Notes under the pieces: model-generated
What the model was told of the DNA's origin: nothing
The model's database searches: none
Seen by the model: only the letters and a program-made list of their open reading frames with translations
Shown here: positions 55,122-64,000 of the stretch, piece by piece
How the letters are laid out: the number at the start of each line of letters is the position of its first letter
How positions within the stretch are numbered: position 1 is the first letter of the stretch
Made by a program: the position numbers and the translations under genes
Assembly: GCA_902610115.1 (NCBI GenBank)
Contig: CACLUK010000002.1
Coordinates: forward strand, 19,687-83,686
Length of the DNA stretch: 64,000 bases
Direction of reading: 5' to 3'
Source: an uncultured Pelagibacteraceae bacterium
GTDB lineage: Bacteria > Pseudomonadota > Alphaproteobacteria > Pelagibacterales > Pelagibacteraceae

Positions 55122-56522
55122 TTAAAAATGAATTGGTCTTTTATCAACAGCTAAAGCAGCTTCTTTTATTGCTTCAGTATGAGTAGGATGTGCATGACAA
55201 GTCCTTGCGATATCTTCTGCACTTGCTCCAAATTCCATAGCTAAGGCCATTTCTGCTATCATGTCCCCGCAGTGAGGACCTATAATATGAACACCCAACA
55301 CTTTATCTGTTTTACTATCTGCTAAAATTTTTACAAATCCCTCTGTTTCATTATTAACTTTAGCTCTTGAATTGGCTAAAAAAGGAAATTTTCCGACTTT
55401 GTAAGATCTGTTTTCCCCTTTTAACTCTTCCTCTGTTTTGCCAACAGTTGCTACTTCAGGAGATGTATAAATAACGCCTGGTATGACGTCGTAATTTACA
55501 TGTCCAGCTTGACCTGCTAAGATTTCAGCTACAGCTATTCCCTCTTCCTCAGCCTTATGTGCTAGCATAGGTCCTTTGATTACATCTCCAATGGCATATA
55601 TATTTTTAATAGCAGTTTGTAGTTTTTCATTGACCTCAATTCTACCTTTAGAGTCTTTTTTTACACCTACCTTTGTCAAATTTAAACCTTCAGTATATGG
55701 TTTTCTACCAACGGAAACTAATACCTTATCAAATTTAAGAGTTTCCTCTTTTGAGTTTTTGATGTCAGTATAATTAATTAAAACACCTGAACCTTCATTT
55801 TGAACGAAATTGACTTTTGATCCCATTTTAAATTTTATACCTTGTTTTATTAATATTTTCTTGAATTCGATTGATATTTCTCTATCCATATTTGGAGTTA
55901 TATTTTCAAGATATTCTATTACTGTTACTTCTGAACCTAATCTTGACCAGACCGATCCCATTTCAAGTCCTATATAGCCTCCCCCTATAACTGCAAGTTT
56001 TTTTGGCACTTTGGTAAGTGACAAAGCTCCAGTTGATGAAATAATGTTTTTTTCATCAATTTCAATTCCTGGCAGTGATGAAACTTCTGATCCAGTAGCT
56101 ATAACAATATTTTTAGTTTTGTAGTTAGTTTTTTTATTATTATCATAAACAACTACATCGTTTTTTGAAAAAATGACTCCTTTACCTTTAATATATGTAA
56201 CTTTATTCTTTTTAAACAAGAACTCAACCCCTTTAGTAAGTACTTGAATGGATTTGTTTTTGTTAGACATCATTTTTTCAATATTAAGTTTTATACCCTC
56301 TATTTCTATTCCTTGTTGATTGAAATCTTTTTTTGCTTTGTGAAAATTTTCAGATAAGTTCAACAAACTTTTTGATGGTATACAACCCACATTTAAGCAA
56401 GTTCCACCAAGAGCCCCTCTTGACTCTATACATGCAGTTTTTAATCCCAATTGAGCTGCTCTAATTGCACAAACATATCCTCCAGGTCCTCCACCTATCA
56501 CTATTAAGTCAAAATTATCCAT
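55122..56522 (-). CDS. lpd: dihydrolipoamide dehydrogenase E3
   Basis: Flavoprotein that re-oxidises dihydrolipoyl groups with NAD, 466 aa. FAD motif VIGGGPGGYVCAIRAAQLG, redox disulfide GGTCLNVGCIPSK, NAD motif VIGGGYIGLEMGSVWSRLG, and the C-terminal His-Glu pair in HAHPTHTEAIKEA. It is the last gene of sucCDAB-lpd. As the only E3 in the window it likely serves both 2-oxoglutarate dehydrogenase and the pyruvate dehydrogenase at 9-13 kb. Confidence 0.96.
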   Translation of the reverse strand: MDNFDLIVIGGGPGGYVCAIRAAQLGLKTACIESRGALGGTCLNVGCIPSKSLLNLSENFHKAKKDFNQQGIEIEGIKLNIEKMMSNKNKSIQVLTKGVEFLFKKNKVTYIKGKGVIFSKNDVVVYDNNKKTNYKTKNIVIATGSEVSSLPGIEIDEKNIISSTGALSLTKVPKKLAVIGGGYIGLEMGSVWSRLGSEVTVIEYLENITPNMDREISIEFKKILIKQGIKFKMGSKVNFVQNEGSGVLINYTDIKNSKEETLKFDKVLVSVGRKPYTEGLNLTKVGVKKDSKGRIEVNEKLQTAIKNIYAIGDVIKGPMLAHKAEEEGIAVAEILAGQAGHVNYDVIPGVIYTSPEVATVGKTEEELKGENRSYKVGKFPFLANSRAKVNNETEGFVKILADSKTDKVLGVHIIGPHCGDMIAEMALAMEFGASAEDIARTCHAHPTHTEAIKEAALAVDKRPIHF

Positions 56523-56523
56523 A

Positions 56524-57858
56524 TTAAATATTTAAGAAGAGTCTCTTTGGCTGTTCAAGAGACTCTTTTACAATTTTTAAAAAAGATACAGCTTCTTTGC
56601 CATCTATAATTCTATGATCATAAGATAGAGCTAAATACATAACAGGTCTAGACTCTATGTTACCTTCTACCACCATAGGTCTTTGGACTATATTGTGCAT
56701 CCCAAGAACAGCAGATTGAGGTGGATTTAAAATAGGTGTTGATAGCATAGACCCATAAATGCCTCCGTTTGTAATTGTAAATGTTCCCCCTTGTAAATCC
56801 TCTATAGTGATTTTTCCGTCTCTAGCTTTTTGACCAAGCTCTCCTATGTTCTTTTCGATGTCTGCAAAAGACATCTCGTCCGTCTCTCTTAAAACTGGAA
56901 CAACTAAACCTCTATCCGTACCAACTGCTATACTTATATTATAATAATTTTTATAAACTATTTCCTCACCTTGGATTTCAGCATTTATCGCAGGATAATT
57001 TTTTAATCCAATTACGCATGCTTTTACAAAGAAAGACATAAATCCAAGTTTAACACCATAGTTAGTTTGAAATTCATCTTTATATTGACCTCTCATTGCA
57101 ATTACTTCGCTCATATCAACTTCGTTGAAAGTGGTCAGCATTGCTGCATTTTCTTGAGCCTCTTTAAGTCTTTTGGCGATGGTCAGTCTTAACCTAGTCA
57201 TCTTTAATCTTTCCTCGGGACCATATTTTATTTTTCTCTCAGATGGAGAAGGTTTAGATCCCATTAAGCTCATTATATCTTCTTTTAAAATTACACCATT
57301 TTTTCCAGTCCCATCAATTTTATTAATATCTACTTTTGCTTCATTTGCCATTTTACGTGCAGCTGGTGAGATTTTCTTTTCCTTTTCAAATGGATTTTCT
57401 TTTTCTGACAAGCTTTCGTCTTTATGAACCTCATCTAAAATTAAAGGTTCCTCAATTGAGTCTACACTTTCTTCCTCTAATTTAAGTACTGGCTCTTGTA
57501 AGTTGTTTTTATTATTCTTTTTAGAAGTATATTTTTTTTTATCCTCTTCAAATAACTTAAATTCTTTTTTTGGTGGATTGTATTTTTTTATTTCTTTAGT
57601 ACTGCTTTTTTCTTTATCTAGTTTTTCGCTAATTATTCCAAGTAATGCACCAACATTTACTGTCTCGCCCTCTTTAACAGCAATACTTCCTAAAATGCCA
57701 TTTGAAGGGGCTGGAACCTCAACGTTAACTTTGTCAGTTTCAAGCTCAACAATGGGTTCATCTGCTGTAACTTTATCTCCTTGGGATTTTAACCATTTGG
57801 AGACTGTAGCCTCTGTGACTGACTCACCCAATGTTGGTACTGTGATTTTTTCTGACAT
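56524..57858 (-). CDS. sucB: 2-oxoglutarate dehydrogenase E2, dihydrolipoyllysine succinyltransferase
   Basis: Core of the 2-oxoglutarate dehydrogenase complex, 444 aa. Lipoyl domain residues 1-77 with [15 protein letters not shown]; a long charged linker; subunit-binding domain near 165-200 ([18 protein letters not shown]); and the catalytic domain with [19 protein letters not shown]. It starts 1 bp after the sucA stop. Confidence 0.96.
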   Translation of the reverse strand: MSEKITVPTLGESVTEATVSKWLKSQGDKVTADEPIVELETDKVNVEVPAPSNGILGSIAVKEGETVNVGALLGIISEKLDKEKSSTKEIKKYNPPKKEFKLFEEDKKKYTSKKNNKNNLQEPVLKLEEESVDSIEEPLILDEVHKDESLSEKENPFEKEKKISPAARKMANEAKVDINKIDGTGKNGVILKEDIMSLMGSKPSPSERKIKYGPEERLKMTRLRLTIAKRLKEAQENAAMLTTFNEVDMSEVIAMRGQYKDEFQTNYGVKLGFMSFFVKACVIGLKNYPAINAEIQGEEIVYKNYYNISIAVGTDRGLVVPVLRETDEMSFADIEKNIGELGQKARDGKITIEDLQGGTFTITNGGIYGSMLSTPILNPPQSAVLGMHNIVQRPMVVEGNIESRPVMYLALSYDHRIIDGKEAVSFLKIVKESLEQPKRLFLNI

Positions 57859-60744
57859 TTAACCTTTAAGTATCTTTTCTAATATTTCTTTTTGTTGTGC
57901 AAGATGTTTGTTTGCATTTCCAGTCGCAGTTGATGAAGCAGCTTTTCTACCCACATATTTGACGTTAATAACTCTTAAATTTATCATTTCGAGAGTTCTT
58001 TCTATATAATTTCTCACAGTATTCCATGCTCCCATATTTTTAGGTTCTTCTTGACACCATATAAAATTAGCCTTTTTGTATCTTTTAAGAACATTGGCAA
58101 GAGTTTTAGCAGGAAATGGATAAAGTTGTTCTAATCGAATAAAAACAACATTGTTATTTTCAAATTTTTCACGAGCTTCTATTAAATCATAATAGATTTT
58201 GCCTGAACACATCACGACTTTTTTAATTTTTTTATCACTTTTTAATCTTAATAATTTATTCTTTTTAGAATATGCATCGTCTTCTAAAACTCTGTGAAAA
58301 GTACTTTTGATAGAAAACTCAGAAATATCCGACATACATCTTTTGTGTCTCAATAATGATTTTGGTGTCATAACGACTAAAGGTTTTCTAAACTCTCTAT
58401 GCATCTGTCTTCTTAAAACATGAAAGTAATTAGATGGTGTTGTACAATTAACTACTTGAATATTTTCACCTGCACAAAGTTGTAAAAATCTTTCAAGTCT
58501 TGCAGATGAATGTTCTGGTCCTTGGCCTTCATATCCGTGTGGTAATAACATAACTAATCCGCTTGCTCTTCCCCATTTAGACTCTCCAGAAGTTATAAAT
58601 TGATCAATTATAATTTGCGCACCGTTTGCAAAATCACCAAATTGTGCTTCCCAAAGCACTAACGTTTCTGGTTCAGATAAAGAATATCCAAACTCAAACC
58701 CCAAAACTGCAAGTTCAGATAACAAGCTATCTATTATCTCAAAATTTTTTTGATTTTTTTGAATATTGTTTAAGGGAATGTATCTTTCATGGCTATCTTG
58801 ATTTCTTAAAACTGCATGTCTTTGGCTAAAAGTTCCTCTTCCTGAGTCTTGTCCTGACAATCTTACGGAAAAACCCTCTGTTAATAAAGTTGCAAAAGCC
58901 AAACTTTCAGCCGTAGACCAGTCAACTTGATTTGTCTTGTTAAAAATTTCAAATCTTAATTGAAAAATTCTATTTAAAGTTTTATGAACGTGAAAATTGC
59001 TAGGAATCGTAGAAATTTTTTTACCAATTTTTATGAGTTGATTTTTATCAAAGCCGCTTGCACCTCTTTTATCTTTTCCTAGTCCTGGCTTAAATCTTGA
59101 CCAAACACCATCAAACCATTTCAATTCAGATTTGTAATTTTTAGAAGATTCAAATTCTTTTTCTAAATAATTTTTAAAATCTAGCTTTTCTCTTTGTAAT
59201 TTACTCTCAGATGAAAGACCTTGATCACTTAATTTTTTTCCATAGATTGACAGAGTAGTTGGGTGTGACTTTATTTTTCTATACATGATTGGTTGAGTAA
59301 ATGACGGCTCGTCTCCCTCATTATGTCCAAACCTCCTATAACAAACCATATCAATTACAACGTCTCTATTAAATTTTTGTCTGTATTCTGTTGCAATTTT
59401 TGCACAATGAACTACTGCCTCAGGATCATCACCATTAACATGAAATATTGGAGCCTGAGCTATTTTTGCAACATCGGAAGGGTAAGGTGAAGATCTTGCA
59501 AACCTCGGAGCAGTTGTAAATCCAATTTGATTATTTACTATAATGTGAATAGTTCCTCCAATATTATGCCCGGGTAGTCCCGACATTGCAAAACACTCAG
59601 CAACTATTCCTTGTCCTGCAAACGCAGCATCACCATGCATCAAGACTGGTATAACTTTTTTTCTTTCTTTATCTTTATGAAAAAATTGTTTGGCTCTTAC
59701 TTGCCCAAGCACAACAGGATTCACAGCCTCTAAATGTGAAGGATTATCTGTCAAACTAATATGAACTAAATTTCCGTCAAACTCTCTATTTGAAGATGCT
59801 CCTAAATGATATTTTACATCGCCCTCAAAATCTTTGCTTGCATGAACTGATTTGCCAAAAAATTCACTAAAAATCGCTTTGAAAGGTTTCCCCATAACGT
59901 TTGCTAATACATTTAATCTTCCTCTATGTGGCATTCCTATTTTGATTTCTTTAGCGCCAAGATTGCCACCCCTCTTAATTATTTGTTCAAGAGCGGGTAT
60001 TAAAGACTCTCCTCCGTCTAAACCGAATCTTTTTGTTCCAACAAACTTTACGTGTAAATATTTTTCAAATCCTTCTGCTTGAATTATTTTTTTTAAAATT
60101 GCTTTTTTTCCATTATCAGTAAAAGAAACATTTTTTTCTGGGCCTTCAATTCTATTTCTTATCCAAGATTTTTCATCTGGATCTCCCATATGCATAAATT
60201 CATAACCTATAGTTGAACAATAAGTCTTTTTAAGTATTTCAAGAATTTGACTAAGATCACCATATTGAAGACCGAGAACTCCATCTAGAAATATTTTTCT
60301 ATGATAATCATTTTTTGTAAAACCATAGGTTTCTGGTCTTAATTCTGGATGTTCCTCTTTAGATTGGAGAGATAATGGATCTAGATTAGCAATCAAGTGC
60401 CCTCTGATTCTATAGGCACGAATTAACATTATAGCCCTTACTGAGTCTTTTGATGCTTGTTTTACAGATCCTGTTTCAAAACTTTCGGGTTTTATTTTTT
60501 CTTTTATAGTTGATGAGACGTTTATTTTATTTATTTTTTTTTCACGAGACCAACTTGGACCTCTAAGATCATTTAAAACAAGCTTTTCGTCTTCACTTAA
60601 TCCATCAAAAAACTTTCTCCAACTCTGCGGGAGTGATTTTGGGTCTGATAGATAATCTGAGTAAAACTGATTAATAAATTCGGAATTAATTCCTGATAAA
60701 AAGGATGTTTTTTTATAAGTTATATTGTTATCTGATGAAGACAT
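57859..60744 (-). CDS. sucA: 2-oxoglutarate dehydrogenase E1
   Basis: Thiamine-diphosphate E1, 961 aa, decarboxylating 2-oxoglutarate. N-terminal E2-binding region (FLSGINSEFINQFYSDYLSD), the active-site IGMPHRGRLNVLANVMGKP, the ThDP motif GDAAFAGQGIVAECF, and later GQDSGRGTFSQRHAVL. Normal length. It lies 30 bp after sucD. Confidence 0.97.
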   Translation of the reverse strand: MSSSDNNITYKKTSFLSGINSEFINQFYSDYLSDPKSLPQSWRKFFDGLSEDEKLVLNDLRGPSWSREKKINKINVSSTIKEKIKPESFETGSVKQASKDSVRAIMLIRAYRIRGHLIANLDPLSLQSKEEHPELRPETYGFTKNDYHRKIFLDGVLGLQYGDLSQILEILKKTYCSTIGYEFMHMGDPDEKSWIRNRIEGPEKNVSFTDNGKKAILKKIIQAEGFEKYLHVKFVGTKRFGLDGGESLIPALEQIIKRGGNLGAKEIKIGMPHRGRLNVLANVMGKPFKAIFSEFFGKSVHASKDFEGDVKYHLGASSNREFDGNLVHISLTDNPSHLEAVNPVVLGQVRAKQFFHKDKERKKVIPVLMHGDAAFAGQGIVAECFAMSGLPGHNIGGTIHIIVNNQIGFTTAPRFARSSPYPSDVAKIAQAPIFHVNGDDPEAVVHCAKIATEYRQKFNRDVVIDMVCYRRFGHNEGDEPSFTQPIMYRKIKSHPTTLSIYGKKLSDQGLSSESKLQREKLDFKNYLEKEFESSKNYKSELKWFDGVWSRFKPGLGKDKRGASGFDKNQLIKIGKKISTIPSNFHVHKTLNRIFQLRFEIFNKTNQVDWSTAESLAFATLLTEGFSVRLSGQDSGRGTFSQRHAVLRNQDSHERYIPLNNIQKNQKNFEIIDSLLSELAVLGFEFGYSLSEPETLVLWEAQFGDFANGAQIIIDQFITSGESKWGRASGLVMLLPHGYEGQGPEHSSARLERFLQLCAGENIQVVNCTTPSNYFHVLRRQMHREFRKPLVVMTPKSLLRHKRCMSDISEFSIKSTFHRVLEDDAYSKKNKLLRLKSDKKIKKVVMCSGKIYYDLIEAREKFENNNVVFIRLEQLYPFPAKTLANVLKRYKKANFIWCQEEPKNMGAWNTVRNYIERTLEMINLRVINVKYVGRKAASSTATGNANKHLAQQKEILEKILKG

Positions 60745-60774
60745 ATTTTTTATTTTAACATAAAAAAATAAAAA

Positions 60775-61650
60775 TCAACTATTAAGTTTATTAAATAGTG
60801 TTTTACCAATATCTGCTGGAGATTTAGATATTGAAATACCTGCGGATTTCATTATTTCAATTTTATCTTCTGCTCCCCCTTTGCCTCCTGAAATAATAGC
60901 GCCTGCATGACCCATTCTTCTTCCAGCCGGAGCTGTTAATCCAGCAATAAAACCAACCATTGGTTTTTTTATCTTTTCTTTTTTAATAAAATCAGCAGCT
61001 TCTTCCTCCGCTGAACCGCCGATTTCTCCTATCATAATAATTGATTTTGTTTCTTCATCTTTTAAGAATAATTCTAGACAATCAATGAAATTAGTTCCAT
61101 TGATTGGATCACCGCCTATGCCAATACAAGTTGATTGACCCATTCCATTTGATGAGGTTTGTGCCACAGCCTCATAAGTTAGTGTTCCAGATCTGGAAAC
61201 TATTCCAACTGATCCTTTTTTATGAATACTTCCAGGCATGATACCTATTTTACATTCTTCTGGAGTAATTATACCTGGACAATTGGGTCCAATTAATCTT
61301 GAGGAACTATCTTTTAAAACTTTTTTTACTTTAATCATATCAATTACTGGTATCCCTTCGGTTATACATACGATCAGTTCAATATTTGCCTCAATAGCTT
61401 CAATAATTGCAGAGCCAGCAAATTGGGGAGGAACATAAATCATTGTAGCATTCGCTAAAGTTTTTTCTTTTGCCTCTTGAACTGTATTAAATACAGGAAG
61501 ATTTAAATGTTTTTGCCCACCTTTTTTGGGAGTAACACCTCCTACAAGTTTTGTTCCATATTTTAAAGCTTGCTCTGAATGAAACGTTCCGTGGGTTCCA
61601 GTAAATCCTTGGCAGATAACCTTCGTATCTTTGTTAACTAAAATAGACAT
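60775..61650 (-). CDS. sucD: succinyl-CoA synthetase alpha subunit
   Basis: 291 aa. CoA-binding region ([22 protein letters not shown]) and the phosphohistidine loop in [16 protein letters not shown]. The pair makes ATP or GTP from succinyl-CoA. It overlaps nothing and directly follows sucC. Confidence 0.97.
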   Translation of the reverse strand: MSILVNKDTKVICQGFTGTHGTFHSEQALKYGTKLVGGVTPKKGGQKHLNLPVFNTVQEAKEKTLANATMIYVPPQFAGSAIIEAIEANIELIVCITEGIPVIDMIKVKKVLKDSSSRLIGPNCPGIITPEECKIGIMPGSIHKKGSVGIVSRSGTLTYEAVAQTSSNGMGQSTCIGIGGDPINGTNFIDCLELFLKDEETKSIIMIGEIGGSAEEEAADFIKKEKIKKPMVGFIAGLTAPAGRRMGHAGAIISGGKGGAEDKIEIMKSAGISISKSPADIGKTLFNKLNS

Positions 61651-62814
61651 TTATTTGATTACCTCAACAATTTTTTTTGCAGCATCATTTAAGTCGGAAG
61701 CAGATAGAATTTTTAAATTTGATTTTTCTAATATTTCTTTTCCCTGTTTAAAATTTGTGCCAGCAAGTCTGACCACAAGTGGTACAGATAAATTTACTTG
61801 ATTAGCTGCTTCAACAACCCCTTGAGCAAGCACGTCACATCGCATTATCCCACCAAATATATTTATTAAAATAGCTTTAACATTTTTATCAGCTAAAATT
61901 AACTTAAATGCTGCTGTAACTTTTTCCTTCGAAGCGCCTCCACCAACATCTAAAAAGTTAGCCGGCTCTTCACCATACAACTTTATAATATCCATAGTTG
62001 CCATAGCTAAACCTGCTCCATTAACCATACATCCGATTGACCCATTTAATTTTATATAAGCTAAATCATATTTGCTGGCTTCTATTTCAGCCGGCTCCTC
62101 CTCATTTAAATCTCTCAATTTTGAAATTTCTGGACGTCTAAAAATTGCGTTATCATCAAAGTTCATTTTTGCGTCAAGACATAGTATTTTTTTTTTGTCA
62201 TTTATTATTAGAGGATTTATTTCTATTAAACTCGCATCCTTCTCCACTAAAATGTTATAAAGAGATTTAACCAATTTATTAGCTTCAATTTCTTGATCGG
62301 TGTTTAAGTTGTATATTGATATAATCTTTTTAATTTCTTCATCATTTGGTCCCTCTTTTTTAAGATCAATTTTAGTTGTGATTATTTTTTCAGGATTCTC
62401 TCTAGCCACTTTTTCTATATCCATACCTCCTTCAGTACTACTTATAAAAGCAATTTTTGAGGATTCTCGATCAACAAGACATGATAAGTAAAATTCTTTT
62501 AAAATGTTTGAAGCTTCCTCAATATAAAGCCTTTTGACCTCCTTTCCTTCAGGACCAGTTTGATGCGTGATCAAAATTTTTCCCATCATTTTTTTTGACT
62601 CTTGTAGTAATTCAGAAATACCTTTAACAAGTTTGACGCCCCCAGCTTTACCTCTCCCCCCTGCATGGATTTGAGCCTTAAGTACAAATTGTTCACTTTT
62701 TAAATTTGAAATTTTATTTTTAATTTCGCTTAGAGAGGTAATTACGACACCGTTTGAAACCGGAGCTCCAAATTCTTTCAATATCTCTTTAGCTTGATGT
62801 TCGTGTATATTCAT
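61651..62814 (-). CDS. sucC: succinyl-CoA synthetase beta subunit
   Basis: 387 aa with the ATP-grasp fold: MNIHEHQAKEILKEFGAPVS at the start, AQIHAGGRGKAGGVKLV, and NIFGGIMRCDVLAQGVVEA at the C-terminus. Its start codon overlaps the stop of the FkbM methyltransferase gene (ATGA), so TCA-cycle genes are coupled to surface-glycan genes. No mdh gene precedes it, although mdh-sucCDAB is common in alphaproteobacteria. Confidence 0.96.
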   Translation of the reverse strand: MNIHEHQAKEILKEFGAPVSNGVVITSLSEIKNKISNLKSEQFVLKAQIHAGGRGKAGGVKLVKGISELLQESKKMMGKILITHQTGPEGKEVKRLYIEEASNILKEFYLSCLVDRESSKIAFISSTEGGMDIEKVARENPEKIITTKIDLKKEGPNDEEIKKIISIYNLNTDQEIEANKLVKSLYNILVEKDASLIEINPLIINDKKKILCLDAKMNFDDNAIFRRPEISKLRDLNEEEPAEIEASKYDLAYIKLNGSIGCMVNGAGLAMATMDIIKLYGEEPANFLDVGGGASKEKVTAAFKLILADKNVKAILINIFGGIMRCDVLAQGVVEAANQVNLSVPLVVRLAGTNFKQGKEILEKSNLKILSASDLNDAAKKIVEVIK

Positions 62815-63536
62815 TTCTTAATCTTTTTATTAAAATAAATTCTATCTTCCCACGTAGTAAATGGAAACTTAAATCTTTTTTTTAATATAAAACCATTTTT
62901 TTTTAAATATTTTTCTATTTCTACAGGATTGTAATTCAGGAAAATATTACTGTTATGAAATTCAATTATTAAGTACTTGATTCCTTTTTTCAAAAAATTC
63001 CCAGCACCTTGGAGTACTTGTAATTCATGACCTTCTGTATCAATTTTTACTAAATCAATCTTTTTAATTTTTTCTTTATTTATGATATTTTTTAGACTCA
63101 AAGCTTTTATTGTAATTTTTTTTTTTATCATCTCATCTAAAGATCCCCCAAATAATTTGGCTTTAAGGTTTAAATATTTATTATTCTTATCTATCTCGGT
63201 TAAAGATGATGTGAGATCATGTTTATTAATGTGTAACTTCATTTTTTTTTCTTTGTTTGAAATTGCATGATTATAGATATTTATACTTCTATCATTTTTG
63301 TATTTGTTTTGAATGAAATCAAAAATATTTTTTTGCGGTTCAATTAATATTAGTTTTTCAGTTACTAAGATATTCTTTAATATCAAATCTGTATAGGTGC
63401 CTTTGTGAGAGCCAATATCTAAAAAAATATTTATCTCTTTTAAATGGGTCTTTAAAAAGTTGATAATCCTTTTCTGATGAAAATATTTATCGATCAAGTC
63501 AAAAAATATTATTGCTAAATTTTTAAGAGCAATCAT
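62811..63536 (-). CDS. FkbM-family methyltransferase
   Basis: SAM-dependent O-methyltransferase of 241 aa. The binding loop is FLDIGSHKGTYTDLIL, and the characteristic FkbM block is IDLVKIDTEGHELQVLQGA. FkbM-type enzymes methylate hydroxyls of sugars or polyketides; context suggests surface glycan. Its start overlaps the upstream partial gene and its stop overlaps sucC, both by ATGA, so the string is one translational unit. Confidence 0.85.
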   Translation of the reverse strand: MIALKNLAIIFFDLIDKYFHQKRIINFLKTHLKEINIFLDIGSHKGTYTDLILKNILVTEKLILIEPQKNIFDFIQNKYKNDRSINIYNHAISNKEKKMKLHINKHDLTSSLTEIDKNNKYLNLKAKLFGGSLDEMIKKKITIKALSLKNIINKEKIKKIDLVKIDTEGHELQVLQGAGNFLKKGIKYLIIEFHNSNIFLNYNPVEIEKYLKKNGFILKKRFKFPFTTWEDRIYFNKKIKK

Positions 63537-64000
63537 TTGAAATCTTCACAATTCTTATTTATCTTCAATCTAATTAACATATTGCTTATTCTCTCTTTTT
63601 TGCTGAAATAACATTCTGGACTTAACACGAGTTCAGTAATTGTATTATTATCTGATCTGGTTTCAAAAATAAAATTGATTTTATATTTTTTTACCTTTGA
63701 AACAAAAAAATCTTTGTAAAGTTCGAAATACTTATTTTTATTCAATGGAAAACTTACTGAGGGGTGATGCCATTGATTAGGTGAATTATCGTAAACGCCA
63801 AGTATTGGCGCAATAATTTGATACTCTGTTATTATCATTTTTGAAGAACCTTCATCTTTCAAAATTCTTAAAATTTCTCTTATATCATTTATTTCTTTAT
63901 ATGGATTTTCAGGATTAAGATATGTAATCCATTTAAGTCCTTTCAACTTGTTGTCTAACACTTCTGCGTCAACTGCTTTAGATATATCTACTTTCTCCAG
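63533..64000 (-). CDS. partial protein, probable C-terminal domain of a membrane glycosyltransferase
   Basis: The open frame has no stop up to the window edge, so the ORF-track start (GTG 63961) is only apparent; the gene continues beyond 64000 and this is its last 155 or so residues. No domain is recognised with certainty. Segments such as WITYLNPENPYKEINDIREI, MIITEYQIIAPILGVYDNS and SVSFPLNKNKYFELYKDFF resemble the soluble C-terminal part of large membrane glycosyltransferases I recall from SAR11-like genomes. The function is a guess. It is coupled to the FkbM methyltransferase by an ATGA overlap. Confidence 0.5.
   Translation of the reverse strand: MEKVDISKAVDAEVLDNKLKGLKWITYLNPENPYKEINDIREILRILKDEGSSKMIITEYQIIAPILGVYDNSPNQWHHPSVSFPLNKNKYFELYKDFFVSKVKKYKINFIFETRSDNNTITELVLSPECYFSKKERISNMLIRLKINKNCEDFK

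Overview
The window looks like a stretch of a SAR11-type alphaproteobacterium (Candidatus Pelagibacter or a close relative). The evidence is the strong AT richness, very tight gene packing with many 1-30 bp overlaps, a SAM-II riboswitch ahead of metX that closely resembles marine metagenomic examples, a TAXI-type TRAP transporter, a Suv3-like helicase and alphaproteobacterial gene orders (rplU-rpmA-obgE-proBA-nadD-rsfS; sucCDAB-lpd; metXW opposite hisC-tyrC; argH-lipoprotein-lysA). No transposase, integrase, CRISPR array or rRNA was seen. The species assignment is inference from these traits, not from a marker gene. Layout: 1-4.6 kb holds cell-surface glycan genes (NDP-sugar epimerase, GT-C type glycosyltransferase, TylF-like methyltransferase, O-antigen ligase) around a tRNA-Arg(ACG). 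4.6-8.7 kb holds thiolase, a histone-deacetylase-family hydrolase and acetoacetyl-CoA synthetase, which together would turn acetoacetate into acetyl-CoA. 9-13.3 kb encodes pyruvate dehydrogenase E1 (with an unusual N-terminal lipoyl domain) and E2. 13.3-16.9 kb holds an EamA transporter, a hotdog thioesterase, an FG-GAP/UnbV exported protein, a Cys-rich exported protein and an unannotated 49-aa CxxC protein. 17-20.5 kb is a TAXI TRAP transporter, followed by a PLP aminotransferase. 21.9-25.8 kb is a Suv3-like helicase, TerB-like protein, ferredoxin and CarD regulator, then an unannotated 23-aa polybasic protein. 26-30 kb has long-chain acyl-CoA synthetase, tRNA-Leu(CAA), an SBF symporter and a double-HTH regulator. 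30-33.6 kb has YqaA/DedA, DsbB, Coq7, an HNH protein, an esterase, a HIG1-like protein and a TlpA-like thioredoxin. 33.7-41.7 kb is amino-acid biosynthesis (argH, lysA, tyrC, hisC, metX, metW) with a small lipoprotein, PlsC and GloB. 41.8-48.3 kb is the rplU-to-rppH cluster. 48.3-55.1 kb is the F1 ATP synthase operon (atpHAGDC) and priA. 55.1-62.8 kb is sucCDAB-lpd, preceded with ATGA overlaps by an FkbM methyltransferase and a partial gene that runs off the right edge. Working together: PDH (E1, E2) and the 2-oxoglutarate dehydrogenase complex very likely share the single E3 (lpd) in the window. Succinyl-CoA synthetase and F1-ATPase complete an energy block. The window also encodes several amino-acid pathways, one of them under a SAM riboswitch. 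Two genes, the O-antigen ligase and proA, are each broken by one extra base in a homopolymer. This points either to assembly error or to slippage-prone tracts. I found no clear new multi-gene system. The most noteworthy items are the SAM-II aptamer followed by an intrinsic terminator with an ambiguous metX start, the lipoyl-E1 fusion, the structured aceE leader, and four tiny genes or relics missing from the ORF track.
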